Positions 52,171-61,703 are shown, numbered from the stretch's first letter. The stretch is DNA of 64,000 bases from Nocardia terpenica (GCF_013186535.1 NZ_JABMCZ010000001.1:2170001-2234000); one strand, 5' to 3'. The notes: generated by a model not told the origin, from the sequence alone. Numbers and translations: made by a program.

Positions 52171-53052
52171 TCATGACCGGACCTGGTCGTGGCTGGCCGT
52201 AAAGCTGAGGAAGCGTGGAATTACCTGGTGCGGGTTCGTCCACAGGAGGTCGTGGCCGATGCCTGGGTAGATGTCGACCTCGGCGGAGGGGATGTGGTTG
52301 CGGGCGCGGAATGCGCCGAATTCTGGGTTGCTGACTACTGTTTCGGCGCCGAAGAGGATCAGGGTGGGGGTGGTGATGGCGGAGAGTTGGTGGTCGGTGA
52401 ATGGGCGGTCCCAGGGCATTGCCATGCGGAACTTCTGGGCTGCCATGGCGATTGCGAACTCGTCGTCGGTGAGTTCGAGGCCGGGCATGAGCCAATTGTT
52501 GAGCTTTCGCATCCGTTCGGGGGTCGGCCGTATGCCTGCCACGACGAATTTGAGTAGGAGACTCCAGCGGGGCTTGGCGAAGGTCGATGCGCTCGGTTCG
52601 AACATGGTCAGGCTTGCCAGTCGTTCGGAGCGGTATACCGCGGTGGCACCGGCCAGCCAGGCGCCCAAGGAATTTCCGGCCAGATGGACGCGCTCCGCAT
52701 CTAGTCTGTCGAGCACCTGAGCCATCCAGGTCGCGACGTCTTCCGCGTCGCGCAGGGGCGCGGTCTGGACGCAGCGCCCCGCCCAGCCGATGACATCTGG
52801 GGTGTAGACGACGCGGTGCCGCGCCAGATCCTCGATGAATCGGAACCACACCTGACCATTACCGCCGATGCCCGGCAACAACACGATCGGCGCACCCTCC
52901 CCGCTTCCGGACTTTCGCACTCGTGTTGTCCCGAACGATGTTTCGACGTCGAGGCAGGTCGACGGCACCGGCCACTGCGCGGCCAGGGCATCGTAGGCGC
53001 GCAGGAAGGTCGCCTTCGCCTCCTCGCTGGTGAACCGCCCGATCTTCGGCAT
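52171..53052 (-). CDS. Alpha/beta hydrolase
   Basis: 293 residues. Oxyanion region PIVLLPGIGGNGQVW, nucleophile elbow AGNSLGAWLA, acidic residue in LFGAETVVSNPEF, and His in PGIGHDLLW, giving an apparent Ser-Glu-His triad. No signal peptide. Esterase or C-C hydrolase type; substrate unknown. One of the few intact genes in the 49.6-54.8 kb decay zone. Confidence 0.88.
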   Translation of the reverse strand: MPKIGRFTSEEAKATFLRAYDALAAQWPVPSTCLDVETSFGTTRVRKSGSGEGAPIVLLPGIGGNGQVWFRFIEDLARHRVVYTPDVIGWAGRCVQTAPLRDAEDVATWMAQVLDRLDAERVHLAGNSLGAWLAGATAVYRSERLASLTMFEPSASTFAKPRWSLLLKFVVAGIRPTPERMRKLNNWLMPGLELTDDEFAIAMAAQKFRMAMPWDRPFTDHQLSAITTPTLILFGAETVVSNPEFGAFRARNHIPSAEVDIYPGIGHDLLWTNPHQVIPRFLSFTASHDQVRS

Positions 53053-53434
53053 GGCCTCCCCTTTCGCCTTGATGGTACGAACATATCACATCAGCGGTCC
53101 GTCAAGCTTCGACGCATGGGCCGAGATATGCGGCGTGGCCGGGACTTTCGAGCTGAGTCGCGGCTGTGGACGCCCCCGCCGCGTAGCCGACTAATTCCGA
53201 TAGCCCGAGGTGCCGGTCGTCGGCCGGTATCCGGAACGGCAAACGGGTGCAGCACGCGGTCGAGAACGTCCGGGCACGGCTGTCCGCTGCCGGACTCGCC
53301 CGCGACGACGTGGGCGAACCGTGAACCCGCTCGACTGAGCACGGAGCGCAGTGAACACACAGGGAACAACCAGCCGAGCGCCAGTCGCGCTCTCTACCTT
53401 CGATATCGGAAGGATCCGGGAGAAGGAGTCGGGC
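53053..53434 (+). other. 382-base stretch without a supported gene
   Basis: A short + strand frame (GIRNGKRVQHAVENVRARLS, then AAGLARDDVGEP and a stop at 53322) looks like the tail of a former helical protein but has no start and no recognisable family. No promoter or palindrome stands out. Confidence 0.4.
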
Positions 53435-54320
53435 ATGGTGGGCGCCGGGCGTGATCGGGGCGCCGGTATGCGCGCACCGGCCGTGATTCTGCTGAATGGG
53501 CAGCCCGGGGATCGCTCGGACTGGGATGCGATCGTTGCGCGGCTGCCCGGCTCGGTGCGGGTATTCGCCTGGGACCGGCCGGGTTACGGCGGGAACAGGT
53601 CTCCGGCTTCGACGCTCGAGGGCAATGCAATTTGGCTGCTCGACCGGTGGGATGCGGCGGTGCTGGTCGGGCATTCCTATGGGGGCGGGGTCGCGCTCGT
53701 GGCGGCGGCGATGGCGCCGGAGCGGGTGCGGGGGCTGGCGCTGCTCGCCAGCATCGGCCCGGGATGCGTGACGGTGTGGGACGAGTTGCTGGCCGCGCCT
53801 GTCGCCGGACCGATGCCGTCCATGACGGCGTGGACGGTACTGCCGTGGATGGCCCGGCAGTGTCGGGGGCTGCTGGTGCGCGGCCGGGCGGCGGGGCCGC
53901 CGTCGCTGCAAGCCTTGGCGTGTATTCGCCACGATCACGGTCGGGTTCGGCGGAGTTTCCTGACGGAGCAGCGGGAATTGCTGCGCGGGCTGGACCGCTG
54001 GTTGGGTCGCCTGGGCGGAGCCCCGATGCCGACATTGATCCTCGCCGATCCGATGGATAAGGTTGTTTCGATTTCGACCGCTCGGGCGGTGCACGATCGA
54101 TTCCTCCCGGCTCGAGCTGGTCGATGCGGGCGGGCATCATCTGCCGCGAAAGATTCCCGGTGTGGTTGCAGCGAAATTGGGTGAACTCGTCGACGCGTAT
54201 CTGCGGTCCGACCACATCCCGGCCGCACCGCCCGCGCCCATGTCGCCCGACCACGGCCTGCCGCGGCGAGTGAGCGACGAGGTGCGGTGGTCGTTCGCCC
54301 CGCCCCGGCACCGGCTCGAG
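53435..54320 (+). pseudogene. Frameshifted alpha/beta hydrolase
   Basis: ATG after GAAGGAG. Motifs VILLNGQPGDRSDWDAI, VFAWDRPGYGGN, VLVGHSYGGGVAL (nucleophile Ser) and LILADPMDKVV (acid). At about 54108 a +1 slip (run CCTCCC) moves the reading frame: the expected ending SRLELVDAGGHHLPRKIPGV, with the catalytic His, continues in the next frame, while the original frame runs on to 54184 as unrelated sequence. The His would be lost, so the product is probably dead. Confidence 0.7.
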
Positions 54321-54325
54321 GGGGT

Positions 54326-54769
54326 GTGCGCCACATTCTCGTCACGAAAAACCTTGCGCTGCTGGTCATCGTCGGGCCGCCGACCGCCGTACTGGCGCAC
54401 TCGCTACCGCCGAAACCGTTGCTCGCCACCGTGTTCAGCGTGGCGCTGCCGCCGCTGTGCTGGCTCGGCGTCGGGAACCTTCTTTCGGTCCTGCTGGCCG
54501 TCGAGACCCGAACGCTGGTGCGGTGGTGGCGAGAACGCCGCGGCCGGACGACCGTGGTGTGGCTCGCGCACCTTGCGCTACCGTACGGGCTCTACTACCT
54601 GATCGCACCCATCGACGGCACCCCGCACGACCCGCTGTTCCACCTGCCCCCGCACCTGGACCGAGACCTGCGGCTCGCGCTCGATACCGGTGTCGGCCTG
54701 GCCGTCTGGATCCTGGGCACCGTCGTCGCCGCGCTGGTCGTCAGCCGCCGCGGCCTGCGCGTGCACTGA
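54326..54769 (+). pseudogene. C-terminal fragment of an integral-membrane permease
   Basis: About 147 codons with four helices: LALLVIVGPPTAVLAHSL, VFSVALPPLCWLGVGNLLSV, VVWLAHLALPYGLYYLIAPI and LALDTGVGLAVWILGTVVAA. The pattern matches the last third of nocardial ABC-2-like permeases; no N-terminal half or ATPase is present. It follows directly on the frameshifted hydrolase, suggesting a deletion joined them. Confidence 0.6.
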
Positions 54770-54782
54770 GGGCGCGGACGAT

Positions 54783-55925
54783 TCACTCCGGCGGCCGCCA
54801 GTCGACGATCGGTTCCAGGTTCCGGACCATCGCGCGGGTCGGTGACAGCCGGATCGCGGTGTCGCGCAAGCGAGTTGCCAGCGGCGAGGACCATTGGGCG
54901 ACGGCGCCGATCACATGGGAGCGGCGCACTATGCGCTGGGCGCGAGGGCGACGCACGCGGTCGTAGCCGGTCAGGGCGGGACCGATCGGGTGGCGGTCGA
55001 GCAGGGCGGCGAGGGTCACGGCGTCCTCGAGGGCCTGATTGGCGCCCTGCCCGAGATTCGGCGTCATGGCATGCGCCGCGTCGCCGAGCAGCGCGATGCG
55101 GCCCCGGACGAAGGTGTCCAGGGCGGGAAGATCGTAGATGTCGTGGCGGAGTACGGCATTCGGCTCCACGGCGGCCAGCGCCGCGGGGATCGGATCGGGC
55201 CAGTGGCCGAAACGGCGCTGTAGTTCGTCGAATTCGCCGTCCGGGCCGCGCTCGCCCTCCCGCACGGTCGCGGCGGCGAACAGGTACGCACAACCGTCAC
55301 CCAGCGGCACGATGCCGAAACGCTCGCCGCGGCCCCATGTTTCGCTTCCATCGGGCTTGAAATCCAGCGGACGCGTGATCGTCCGCCAGGCGGTGTAACC
55401 GGCGTACCGGGGTGCGCGGGCGTGCAGCCACACCGAGGCACGGACCACGCTGCGAAGACCGTCGGCGCCGATCACCAGATCGGCCTCGGAGCGCCCCCGG
55501 GAATGCGTCACCGTCACGGCGGCACCGCGATCCTCGACACCGGTGACCGTGGTTCCCAGCCGCAGGGCGTCGTCCGGGAGGGCCGCGGACAGGATGGCGA
55601 ACAGGTCCGCGCGGCGAACGGCGACCAGTGACCAATACCAGCGCGCCAGCGCGGCCGTATCGGTTTTCGACAGCCAGCGACCGTATCGATCGCGGATGCC
55701 GCCGTCGGTGCCGAGCGTCCCCTCCGCCCGTATCCGATCCCCGAGCCCGAGCGTATCCAGGGCGCGAAGGCCGTTGGGCCACAGCGAGATACCCGACCCC
55801 ACCTCGCCGATCTCGGCGGCCCGCTCGAGCACCTCGACGCGCCACCCGCGCCGGGCCAGCGCGATGGCCGCGGCCAAGCCGCCGATTCCGCCACCCACCA
55901 CGATCGCACTCGGAGACTTGCTCAC
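54783..55925 (-). CDS. FAD-dependent monooxygenase (PHBH-like)
   Basis: 380 residues. GTG 55925 chosen: GGAGG lies seven bases upstream (GTG 55937 would overlap an operator). FAD motifs IVVGGGIGGLAAAIALARRG, and GDAAHAMTPNLGQGANQALED; DG motif VIGADGLRS. Group A flavin hydroxylase acting on an aromatic or polyketide-like substrate. Divergent from a TetR gene with two operators between, so it is probably induced by a substrate-like ligand. Confidence 0.92.
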   Translation of the reverse strand: MSKSPSAIVVGGGIGGLAAAIALARRGWRVEVLERAAEIGEVGSGISLWPNGLRALDTLGLGDRIRAEGTLGTDGGIRDRYGRWLSKTDTAALARWYWSLVAVRRADLFAILSAALPDDALRLGTTVTGVEDRGAAVTVTHSRGRSEADLVIGADGLRSVVRASVWLHARAPRYAGYTAWRTITRPLDFKPDGSETWGRGERFGIVPLGDGCAYLFAAATVREGERGPDGEFDELQRRFGHWPDPIPAALAAVEPNAVLRHDIYDLPALDTFVRGRIALLGDAAHAMTPNLGQGANQALEDAVTLAALLDRHPIGPALTGYDRVRRPRAQRIVRRSHVIGAVAQWSSPLATRLRDTAIRLSPTRAMVRNLEPIVDWRPPE

Positions 55926-55935
55926 GATATCCTCC

Positions 55936-55949
55936 ACTACAGATGTAGT
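55936..55949. promoter_or_regulatory. TetR operator copy 1
   Basis: ACTACA-GA-TGTAGT, a perfect 6+6 palindrome. It overlaps the upstream GTG option and promoter of the monooxygenase gene. Second copy lies 22 bp away, i.e. on the same face of the helix. Confidence 0.8.
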
Positions 55950-55957
55950 TAGTCGTT

Positions 55958-55971
55958 ACTACAGTTGTAGT
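55958..55971. promoter_or_regulatory. TetR operator copy 2
   Basis: ACTACA-GT-TGTAGT, the same palindrome with a different two-base centre, located just before the TetR gene. Spacing of 22 bp from copy 1 (two helical turns) suggests two dimers bind side by side and repress both divergent genes. Confidence 0.8.
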
Positions 55972-55985
55972 ACGTGGCGGGAGGA

Positions 55986-56567
55986 ATGGAAACGGCTGTG
56001 ACCGACAGCACGGATCGCCGCACGCGGCTGACCGATGCCGCGATCGAAACGCTGGCTCGAACCGGCATGCGCGGGCTCACCCACCGGGCCGTCGATCGGG
56101 CCGCGGGATTGCCGGAGGGGTCCTGCTCGAACAACTTTCGTACCCGGCAGGCGCTGCTCGCGGCGACGGTCGACCGGCTCGCGGAGCGCGACGCCGCCGA
56201 ACTCGCGGTATCTCTGCCTCCCGCACCGGATCCCGAGGGACTGGCGGCGCTGCTGGCCGAGATCGTGCAGCGGTGGCTGACCGTCGACCGGGACCGCATG
56301 CTGGCTCGCTACGAACTGGCCCTCGAGTCGACAAGGCGACCCGAGCTTCGGAAGGCATTGCACCACAGCGGAATACGGTTCCGCGCCATGGCCACGCAGT
56401 TGTTCGCCGCTCTGGGCGCGCCCGATCCGGAGGAGCGTGCCCACGCCTTCGTCGGATGCCTGGACGGTCTGATCTTCGACCGATTGGCGGGTGCCGGGGC
56501 GCGGGAAGCCGATCCGCGGGCGTTGCGCGAGGCGGTGCGAATCCTCTTGCAGGGGTTCATCTCTTGA
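55986..56567 (+). CDS. TetR-family regulator
   Basis: 193 residues from ATG 55986; GTG 55998 (VTDSTDRR) is a possible alternative because GGGAGGA sits very close to the ATG. HTH: LTDAAIETLARTGMRGLTHRAVDRAAGLPEGSCSNNFRTRQALL. Preceded by two palindromes and divergent from the FAD monooxygenase, its likely target. End overlaps the convergent MFS gene by 11 bases. Confidence 0.9.
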   Translation: METAVTDSTDRRTRLTDAAIETLARTGMRGLTHRAVDRAAGLPEGSCSNNFRTRQALLAATVDRLAERDAAELAVSLPPAPDPEGLAALLAEIVQRWLTVDRDRMLARYELALESTRRPELRKALHHSGIRFRAMATQLFAALGAPDPEERAHAFVGCLDGLIFDRLAGAGAREADPRALREAVRILLQGFIS

Positions 56568-57828
56568 AGGTCGCCAGGCTGTCCGGCTGCGGCCGAGAGT
56601 CTTTCGGCTCCGGCCGGGCGATGTGCCGCGGCAGCAGAAAAGGCGTGGCGAGCAACAGAATCCCGGCCAGGGCAATGGCCGTGCGCGGGCCGGTCAGCTG
56701 TGCCAGCAGGCCCCACAGCATGGTGATCGCGGCAATGCTCGTCGTGGTGGTGATCGACCAGGCCGTGAGCACGCGGGCCTGGCGGTCGGTGTCGGTGTTG
56801 TTCAACCGGTAAGCGGCGAAGACGGGGTTGAAGATGCTCGCGCAGACGATCAACCCGAGCTCGGTGATCATGACGATAGCGAGCCCGGCCACGCCCGGTC
56901 GGATGAATGCCAGCCCGAGCGACCAGCAGGCGCGCAGTGTGCCGAAGACCCGCAGCGCCCTGTGATCGCCACTGCGAGAAGCGATTCGGCGGGCGAGCCG
57001 CGAGCCGATCAGTCCGCCGACGCACGGGACGGCGAAGGCCAGCCCGTACTGCCAGACCGGGAAATGCAGCCGGGACAGCATCAGCACCGACAGCAGCGGT
57101 TCGGTCGCCATGATCAACCCGTTGACGAGCATGGTGTTGACGAACAACCGGCGCAGCGTGGGATGGGTGAGGATGTAGCGCCATCCCTCGAGAAGGTCGC
57201 TCCGCCACCGCGTTCGGTCCGTTCTCGGGTTCGGGGGCCGCTCCGGCTCCCTGATCGCGATGATGCCGAGCGCCGACAGCAGATAGCTCGCCGCATCGAT
57301 GACGAGGGTGGTCACCGGCCCCAGCAGTCCGATGACGGCGCCGCCCACGGGCGGCCCGATAATGGTGGCCGACCAGGTGGTGGACTCGAAACGACTGGTG
57401 GCCACCACGAGTCGATCGGCGGGGACGATGGTCTTCAGATACGCGCCGCTGGCCGCCGTGAATGCGATCTTCGCCGTCGCGGCAACGACGGAGACCATCA
57501 GCAGCTGCGCGAAGGACAGCACGCCCAGCCAGTAGGCGAGCGGGATGGATGCCAGCGCCGCGCAACGGACCGCGTCCATGGCGATCATGACCGGTCGCTT
57601 GGCGCGAAATTCCATCCACGGCCCCAGCGGCATCGCCAGCAGCGCCCCGATCGCGAGCCCGGACGACGACAGGGCGGCCACCTGCGCCGAGTCCGCGTCG
57701 AGGACCTTGATGGCAACGATCGAGAACGCCCCGAACCCGAGCCCGGTTCCGTAGGCGCTGACCGCATAGGCGGCCCACAACCGGTCGAACGCCCGGCCCA
57801 GCCTCGTCCTCCGCCACACCGTCGGCAC
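56557..57828 (-). CDS. MFS transporter (MFS_3/enterobactin-exporter-like)
   Basis: 423 residues, about 12 helices. Has SAYGTGLGFGAFSIVAIKVL, MPLGPWMEFRAKRPVMIAMD (modified loop motif), and FESTTWSATIIGPPVGGAVIG typical of the MFS_3 class that includes drug and siderophore exporters. Substrate unknown; no adjacent partner gene. Confidence 0.88.
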   Translation of the reverse strand: MPTVWRRTRLGRAFDRLWAAYAVSAYGTGLGFGAFSIVAIKVLDADSAQVAALSSSGLAIGALLAMPLGPWMEFRAKRPVMIAMDAVRCAALASIPLAYWLGVLSFAQLLMVSVVAATAKIAFTAASGAYLKTIVPADRLVVATSRFESTTWSATIIGPPVGGAVIGLLGPVTTLVIDAASYLLSALGIIAIREPERPPNPRTDRTRWRSDLLEGWRYILTHPTLRRLFVNTMLVNGLIMATEPLLSVLMLSRLHFPVWQYGLAFAVPCVGGLIGSRLARRIASRSGDHRALRVFGTLRACWSLGLAFIRPGVAGLAIVMITELGLIVCASIFNPVFAAYRLNNTDTDRQARVLTAWSITTTTSIAAITMLWGLLAQLTGPRTAIALAGILLLATPFLLPRHIARPEPKDSRPQPDSLATFKR

Positions 57829-57994
57829 CTCGCTCCACCCGTCGACAGCCCGCTGCCGTCATCGAGATTGAAGCCGATCGGTGGGCCCGAGCACCAACAA
57901 CCGATCGTCCGGCGCGCCACAACCGTTCGTTGTGCGCGCGGGTTCGCGGTCGGCCTGCGTCGGGCCATGCCCGTCACCGGCCTCGCCTGGCGCG

Positions 57995-58885
57995 CTATCG
58001 CCGTTGCTCGATCACCGCCAGGTTCGCCGTGTAGATGCGCTCGCCCGCGTAGTCCTGCCGCTGTCGGCACTGCGCCAGTGCGAGCCGGGTGCAGTGCTCG
58101 GCCATGGCCGGGTCGTTCGACCGGAAGTAGTTGAGGCCGAGCAGCCCGTAAATCTTTCCCAGGTAACGCATTCCGGCGGTGTCGCGCAGGGTGTCGAGCA
58201 GTTCACGCAATACCTCGTTGCTTGCCGTATAGCGTCTGGCGTCGCTGAGGTCCTGCGCGAACGCCAGTCGGTCGCGGGTGTGCGCCAGCTCCGTCCCGGC
58301 CGGGGTGCCCGCCGCGATCTCCTGGGCGACGAGCAGGGTGTCGAGGTTCTCGGTGTAGATCCACACGCCTTCGAGGTCGCCTGCCGTGTGGCTGCGTTGG
58401 AGCGCTTCCCGGGTGTGGACGATCGCCTCGTCGATGCGGCCGAGCCGTAAGGCATTGGTGCCGAGCATGCCTGCGACCTTGGTCCGGATATCGTCGACGC
58501 CGGGGCCGATCGTGCCTTGCATATCGGCCAGGAGTGCGTGCAATTCTGTTGAGCTGGCGTCGTATTCGCCCGCGTGGAGAAGTTGTTCGGCGCGGGCGTA
58601 GGCGTAATACCAGCGTCTGATCGGGTTCGCCGGGCCGTCCGGGCTCAGCCGTGCCATCGGTTCGGGGTGCCCGAGGGCCTGCAACGCCTGCGCGATGGCG
58701 GCCAGCGCCTCGATGTAGGCGGCGACCGCCTGTCGATCCTGGCGAATCTCGGCCGGGGCGACGGCCCAGTCGTTGAACACGCGCACAATGGTGTCGGCAT
58801 GGCGGCGGCAGAGCTTGTCGAACTGCTGTCGGTCGCCGTCGCGATGGGCCGTCATGAGCCGATCGCGTAAGTCGTTCGGGGTCAT
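57995..58885 (-). CDS. TPR-repeat protein, partner of TIR-like protein
   Basis: 296 residues; ATG overlaps the stop of the upstream TIR-like gene (ATGA). Helical throughout. From about residue 85, repeated helix pairs fit TPR spacing: RRWYYAYARAEQLLHAGEYD, TNALRLGRIDEAIVHTREAL, VWIYTENLDTLLVAQEI, YLGKIYGLLGLNYFRSND. Probably a scaffold or sensor for the TIR-like protein; function otherwise unknown. Confidence 0.75.
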   Translation of the reverse strand: MTPNDLRDRLMTAHRDGDRQQFDKLCRRHADTIVRVFNDWAVAPAEIRQDRQAVAAYIEALAAIAQALQALGHPEPMARLSPDGPANPIRRWYYAYARAEQLLHAGEYDASSTELHALLADMQGTIGPGVDDIRTKVAGMLGTNALRLGRIDEAIVHTREALQRSHTAGDLEGVWIYTENLDTLLVAQEIAAGTPAGTELAHTRDRLAFAQDLSDARRYTASNEVLRELLDTLRDTAGMRYLGKIYGLLGLNYFRSNDPAMAEHCTRLALAQCRQRQDYAGERIYTANLAVIEQRR

Positions 58886-61041
58886 GGGCTTTCCCCGGGC
58901 AAGGTGCGTCGGAGCTCGTCGAACAGGTGGACGCGGAACAGGCCGCCACGCCACTCGGCCGCCTCGGCCCGCTTCGCGTCGACGCGACGTGTGACGACGG
59001 AACCAGCGCCCTGGACCGGTGCGTGCCGTGTGACATTGTCGCGGCGGATATCGAGGGCGACGGCGACATACGGCAGCGCGGCGGCGACGATCGAGTTGGT
59101 GAGGGAGATTGTGATCGGGCAGCGCGTGAAACGGGTGTCGGCGGCGACCAGGACCCACAGCGGTGCGTCGACCATGGCGGTGCGCAATACGCCGTCGGCG
59201 AAGTGCCCGACCGGTGCGACATCGGTGGCCAGCCAGGACAGCGAGCGGACGCCCGCGCCCGCCACCTCCGCCAGGCCGGGCGTGTGGGTGAGTACCCAGT
59301 CGGCGATCATCATGGCCTCGCCCTCGCAGGAACCGATGACCGCAACATGGCAGCGTCCCGCGCCCTTCATGGCCACGAAAGACGGTGTGCGGGAGTCTCT
59401 TTCGCGGCGATCGTCCAGCAGTGTAGCGGCGGCCCAGTCCAGCGAGGCGGTGCCGACGACCCGTCGCTCCTGGGTGTCGCTCGAGGTCGGAACGAGGACC
59501 GTGTGGCCCCGATCGGTGAGCGGAAGCGGGAAGGTGCCGGTGAGCACTTCGCTCTCGTCGATATGGACCTTCTTCGGCATGCCGAGTCGGCGCAGCCCGT
59601 CGTAGATGGCCGGTAGATCGGTCTCGTTGGTTGCCGAGAGTTCCAGCCTGCGAAGGCATTCCGCCGGTGTCTGGATGCCGAAGAGCTCGGTGTCGAGCAG
59701 TGCGCGCCAGATCACGTGCGGCCGGTCCGCCAGCAGCGTCGTCAGATGGTGTTCGGTGCGCCCGGCCGATACCGTCGGACGGTCGGCGCCCACGAGGATA
59801 TCGAAACTGCCTGCGGTATCGGCGATTACGGCCTCCAGCGTGCACCATGCCCGGGTGAGATAGTCGTCGGCGTCGTCGAGGAGGATCGCGGTGCGGCCGA
59901 GGAACTGGTGTATCTCGGTCTCGCGCAGGTCCTGTTCGAACGCCTGCTGTTCGAGCGGGGTGCGGGGCTGCTGCGGCAGACAGCTGTAGTCGTACCAGAC
60001 GAATACGCGGTCGAGCAGCCGGCGCAGCCGAGGGTGTTCCGCGACCAGGGTGCGCAGGCGGCCGAGATCGGCGTCGGCGTGACCGGCCAGTACGCCGCGG
60101 TCGGCGGTTTCCCGTTGCAGCGCAAGGATTTCCGAGTGCAACGCGGTGAGGCTCGATGCGTCCAGGCCGGGTCTGAGGACGTTCACGATGAGCGCCTCGG
60201 CGAGGTCCGAACCGAATGGGCCGAGCGGCACGTTCCCGAAGGTACTGATTCTGCGCGGCGTGTGCAGGCCGCGCTCGTGTGCCACGTAGACGGCTTCGCA
60301 CAGGGCGGCGACGAGTTGCCAGGCGATCAAGCGCGCCTGTCGCCCGTCCGGGTCGGGCAGGGTCGGGGTGAGCCAGCGATGCGAGATGAAGCAGTAGTAG
60401 TTGCCGGGAGCCGTGTGCGGCACGAGGTCGGCGGTGATCTCCTGCATCCGCCCGAAACGGCCCGCGTCGATCAGCGCGGGCAGCGGCAGCCAGAATACGC
60501 GCGGCACGTTCTGCGGGGAATGCTGTGTCAGCAGCAGCGGTTCATCGCGATCGTCTGCGAGATCGAGAAGTTCCTTGGGCGGCGCACCGAGCGGGAACGA
60601 CCACATCAGACCGTCGTCGGGCCGACCGGGTTCGGCCACCTGGGTGAGGTTGATCAGATCGTTTTGGATCGTGAATTTCAGTCGACCGTCCGGGATCGCC
60701 AGGGGCCGGTGCCGCAATTTCCGGGTCTGTGTCAGCATCAGATCCAGATCGGCCGGTGACGTTCTGCGACGCTCCCGCTCACTGTCCCGGCGCGCCTGAG
60801 CGAATGTCTGCAGCGGGACATATCCCTTGACCGGCGTCGCCGCCAGCCACCGAAATCCGATCTTGTCGTAGGGAATCCGACCGCGCAGCCGCGCATACCT
60901 CAGCGCCCGCGCGGCGGCGTCCCGCGCGGGAAAACCCCGCACCATCTCCGGGCTGCCCGCCAGTTGCTCCGCCGACAACGCGGGCCACACCCCGAGATCG
61001 ATGTGCCCCACCGTGTCCCGCACGAAGTCCGCGCCACTCAC
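58882..61041 (-). CDS. Large protein with divergent TIR-like domain
   Basis: 719 residues, GTG start. Residues about 214-410 have a TIR-like order: YYCFISHRW (strand A/box 1, 215-223), VFVWYDYSCLPQ (346-357), TAILLDDADDYLTRAWCTLEA (384-404, written here only as landmarks) with the WCxxE motif whose Glu403 aligns with the catalytic Glu of TIR NADases. N- and C-terminal regions (1-213, 411-719) are unrecognised; the latter has a CHVAVIGSCEGEAMMIADW segment. No HTH or membrane helix. Coupled to a TPR gene. A signalling or defence NADase is possible but unproven. Confidence 0.65.
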   Translation of the reverse strand: MSGADFVRDTVGHIDLGVWPALSAEQLAGSPEMVRGFPARDAAARALRYARLRGRIPYDKIGFRWLAATPVKGYVPLQTFAQARRDSERERRRTSPADLDLMLTQTRKLRHRPLAIPDGRLKFTIQNDLINLTQVAEPGRPDDGLMWSFPLGAPPKELLDLADDRDEPLLLTQHSPQNVPRVFWLPLPALIDAGRFGRMQEITADLVPHTAPGNYYCFISHRWLTPTLPDPDGRQARLIAWQLVAALCEAVYVAHERGLHTPRRISTFGNVPLGPFGSDLAEALIVNVLRPGLDASSLTALHSEILALQRETADRGVLAGHADADLGRLRTLVAEHPRLRRLLDRVFVWYDYSCLPQQPRTPLEQQAFEQDLRETEIHQFLGRTAILLDDADDYLTRAWCTLEAVIADTAGSFDILVGADRPTVSAGRTEHHLTTLLADRPHVIWRALLDTELFGIQTPAECLRRLELSATNETDLPAIYDGLRRLGMPKKVHIDESEVLTGTFPLPLTDRGHTVLVPTSSDTQERRVVGTASLDWAAATLLDDRRERDSRTPSFVAMKGAGRCHVAVIGSCEGEAMMIADWVLTHTPGLAEVAGAGVRSLSWLATDVAPVGHFADGVLRTAMVDAPLWVLVAADTRFTRCPITISLTNSIVAAALPYVAVALDIRRDNVTRHAPVQGAGSVVTRRVDAKRAEAAEWRGGLFRVHLFDELRRTLPGESP

Positions 61042-61112
61042 ACGTCCCTCACACCGCCTCCTCCCGAACGGACCGCGTACTACGCATCATGCCCGACGTA
61101 TCGAGCGCGGTA

Positions 61113-61703
61113 TCAGTTTTCGGATTTCGACGTCGTCGCCGGGGCGGTCGCGGAGAGAGTGCGCAGATCGTCGAAGGCTTGGGCCAGGTGGGTGTCCAGG
61201 CTCTGCGACGGGTCGTCGAGCCAGACTCGAGTCGCGTAATGGAATGTCGACCAACCGGTTTGGGCGGCCAGGTGGGCGAGCCGGTTGTCGATACCGCGCT
61301 GCCGCAGCGCCTCCGCCATGGCGTCGATCAGGGATGCGTGCTTGGCGAGTTCGCGTTCGCGCAGGGCCGGGGTCGCGGCGATGACGTGCATGCGGGGCTC
61401 GGAGAACGCGCGGTTGTCCTCGAGGATGCGCGCGGCTTTTCCGAAGGCGCGGAGCAGTATTTCGAGGGGCGGCAGATCGGCGGGCGCGTCGGCGACCGCT
61501 TGTGTGAGCGTGTCGCGCAGGGTGGCTTCGCCGTCGAAGAGCACCTCGCGCTTGTCCGGGAAGTGCCGGAAGAAGGTGCGCTCGTTGACGCCTGCCCGGG
61601 CGGCGATCTCGGCGGCGGTGGTCTGGTCGTATCCGCGTTCCCGGTACAGCTCCAGGGCCGCCTGTTGCAGGCGGCGGCGCGCTTCCAATCCGCTCCGTGG
61701 CAC
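61113..61703 (-). CDS. TetR-family regulator
   Basis: 196 residues. HTH: LQQAALELYRERGYDQTTAAEIAARAGVNERTFFRHFPDKREVLF. Divergent from a NAD(P)-reductase gene (now broken) across a gap with a clear palindrome at 61748-61762; likely repressor of both. Confidence 0.92.
   Translation of the reverse strand: MPRSGLEARRRLQQAALELYRERGYDQTTAAEIAARAGVNERTFFRHFPDKREVLFDGEATLRDTLTQAVADAPADLPPLEILLRAFGKAARILEDNRAFSEPRMHVIAATPALRERELAKHASLIDAMAEALRQRGIDNRLAHLAAQTGWSTFHYATRVWLDDPSQSLDTHLAQAFDDLRTLSATAPATTSKSEN

Noticed and set aside
57995..60301. 768-codon minus frame over TPR and TIR-like genes
   Set aside because: Upstream part is a shadow of the TIR-like gene; the real TPR gene starts at 58885 in an ATGA overlap.
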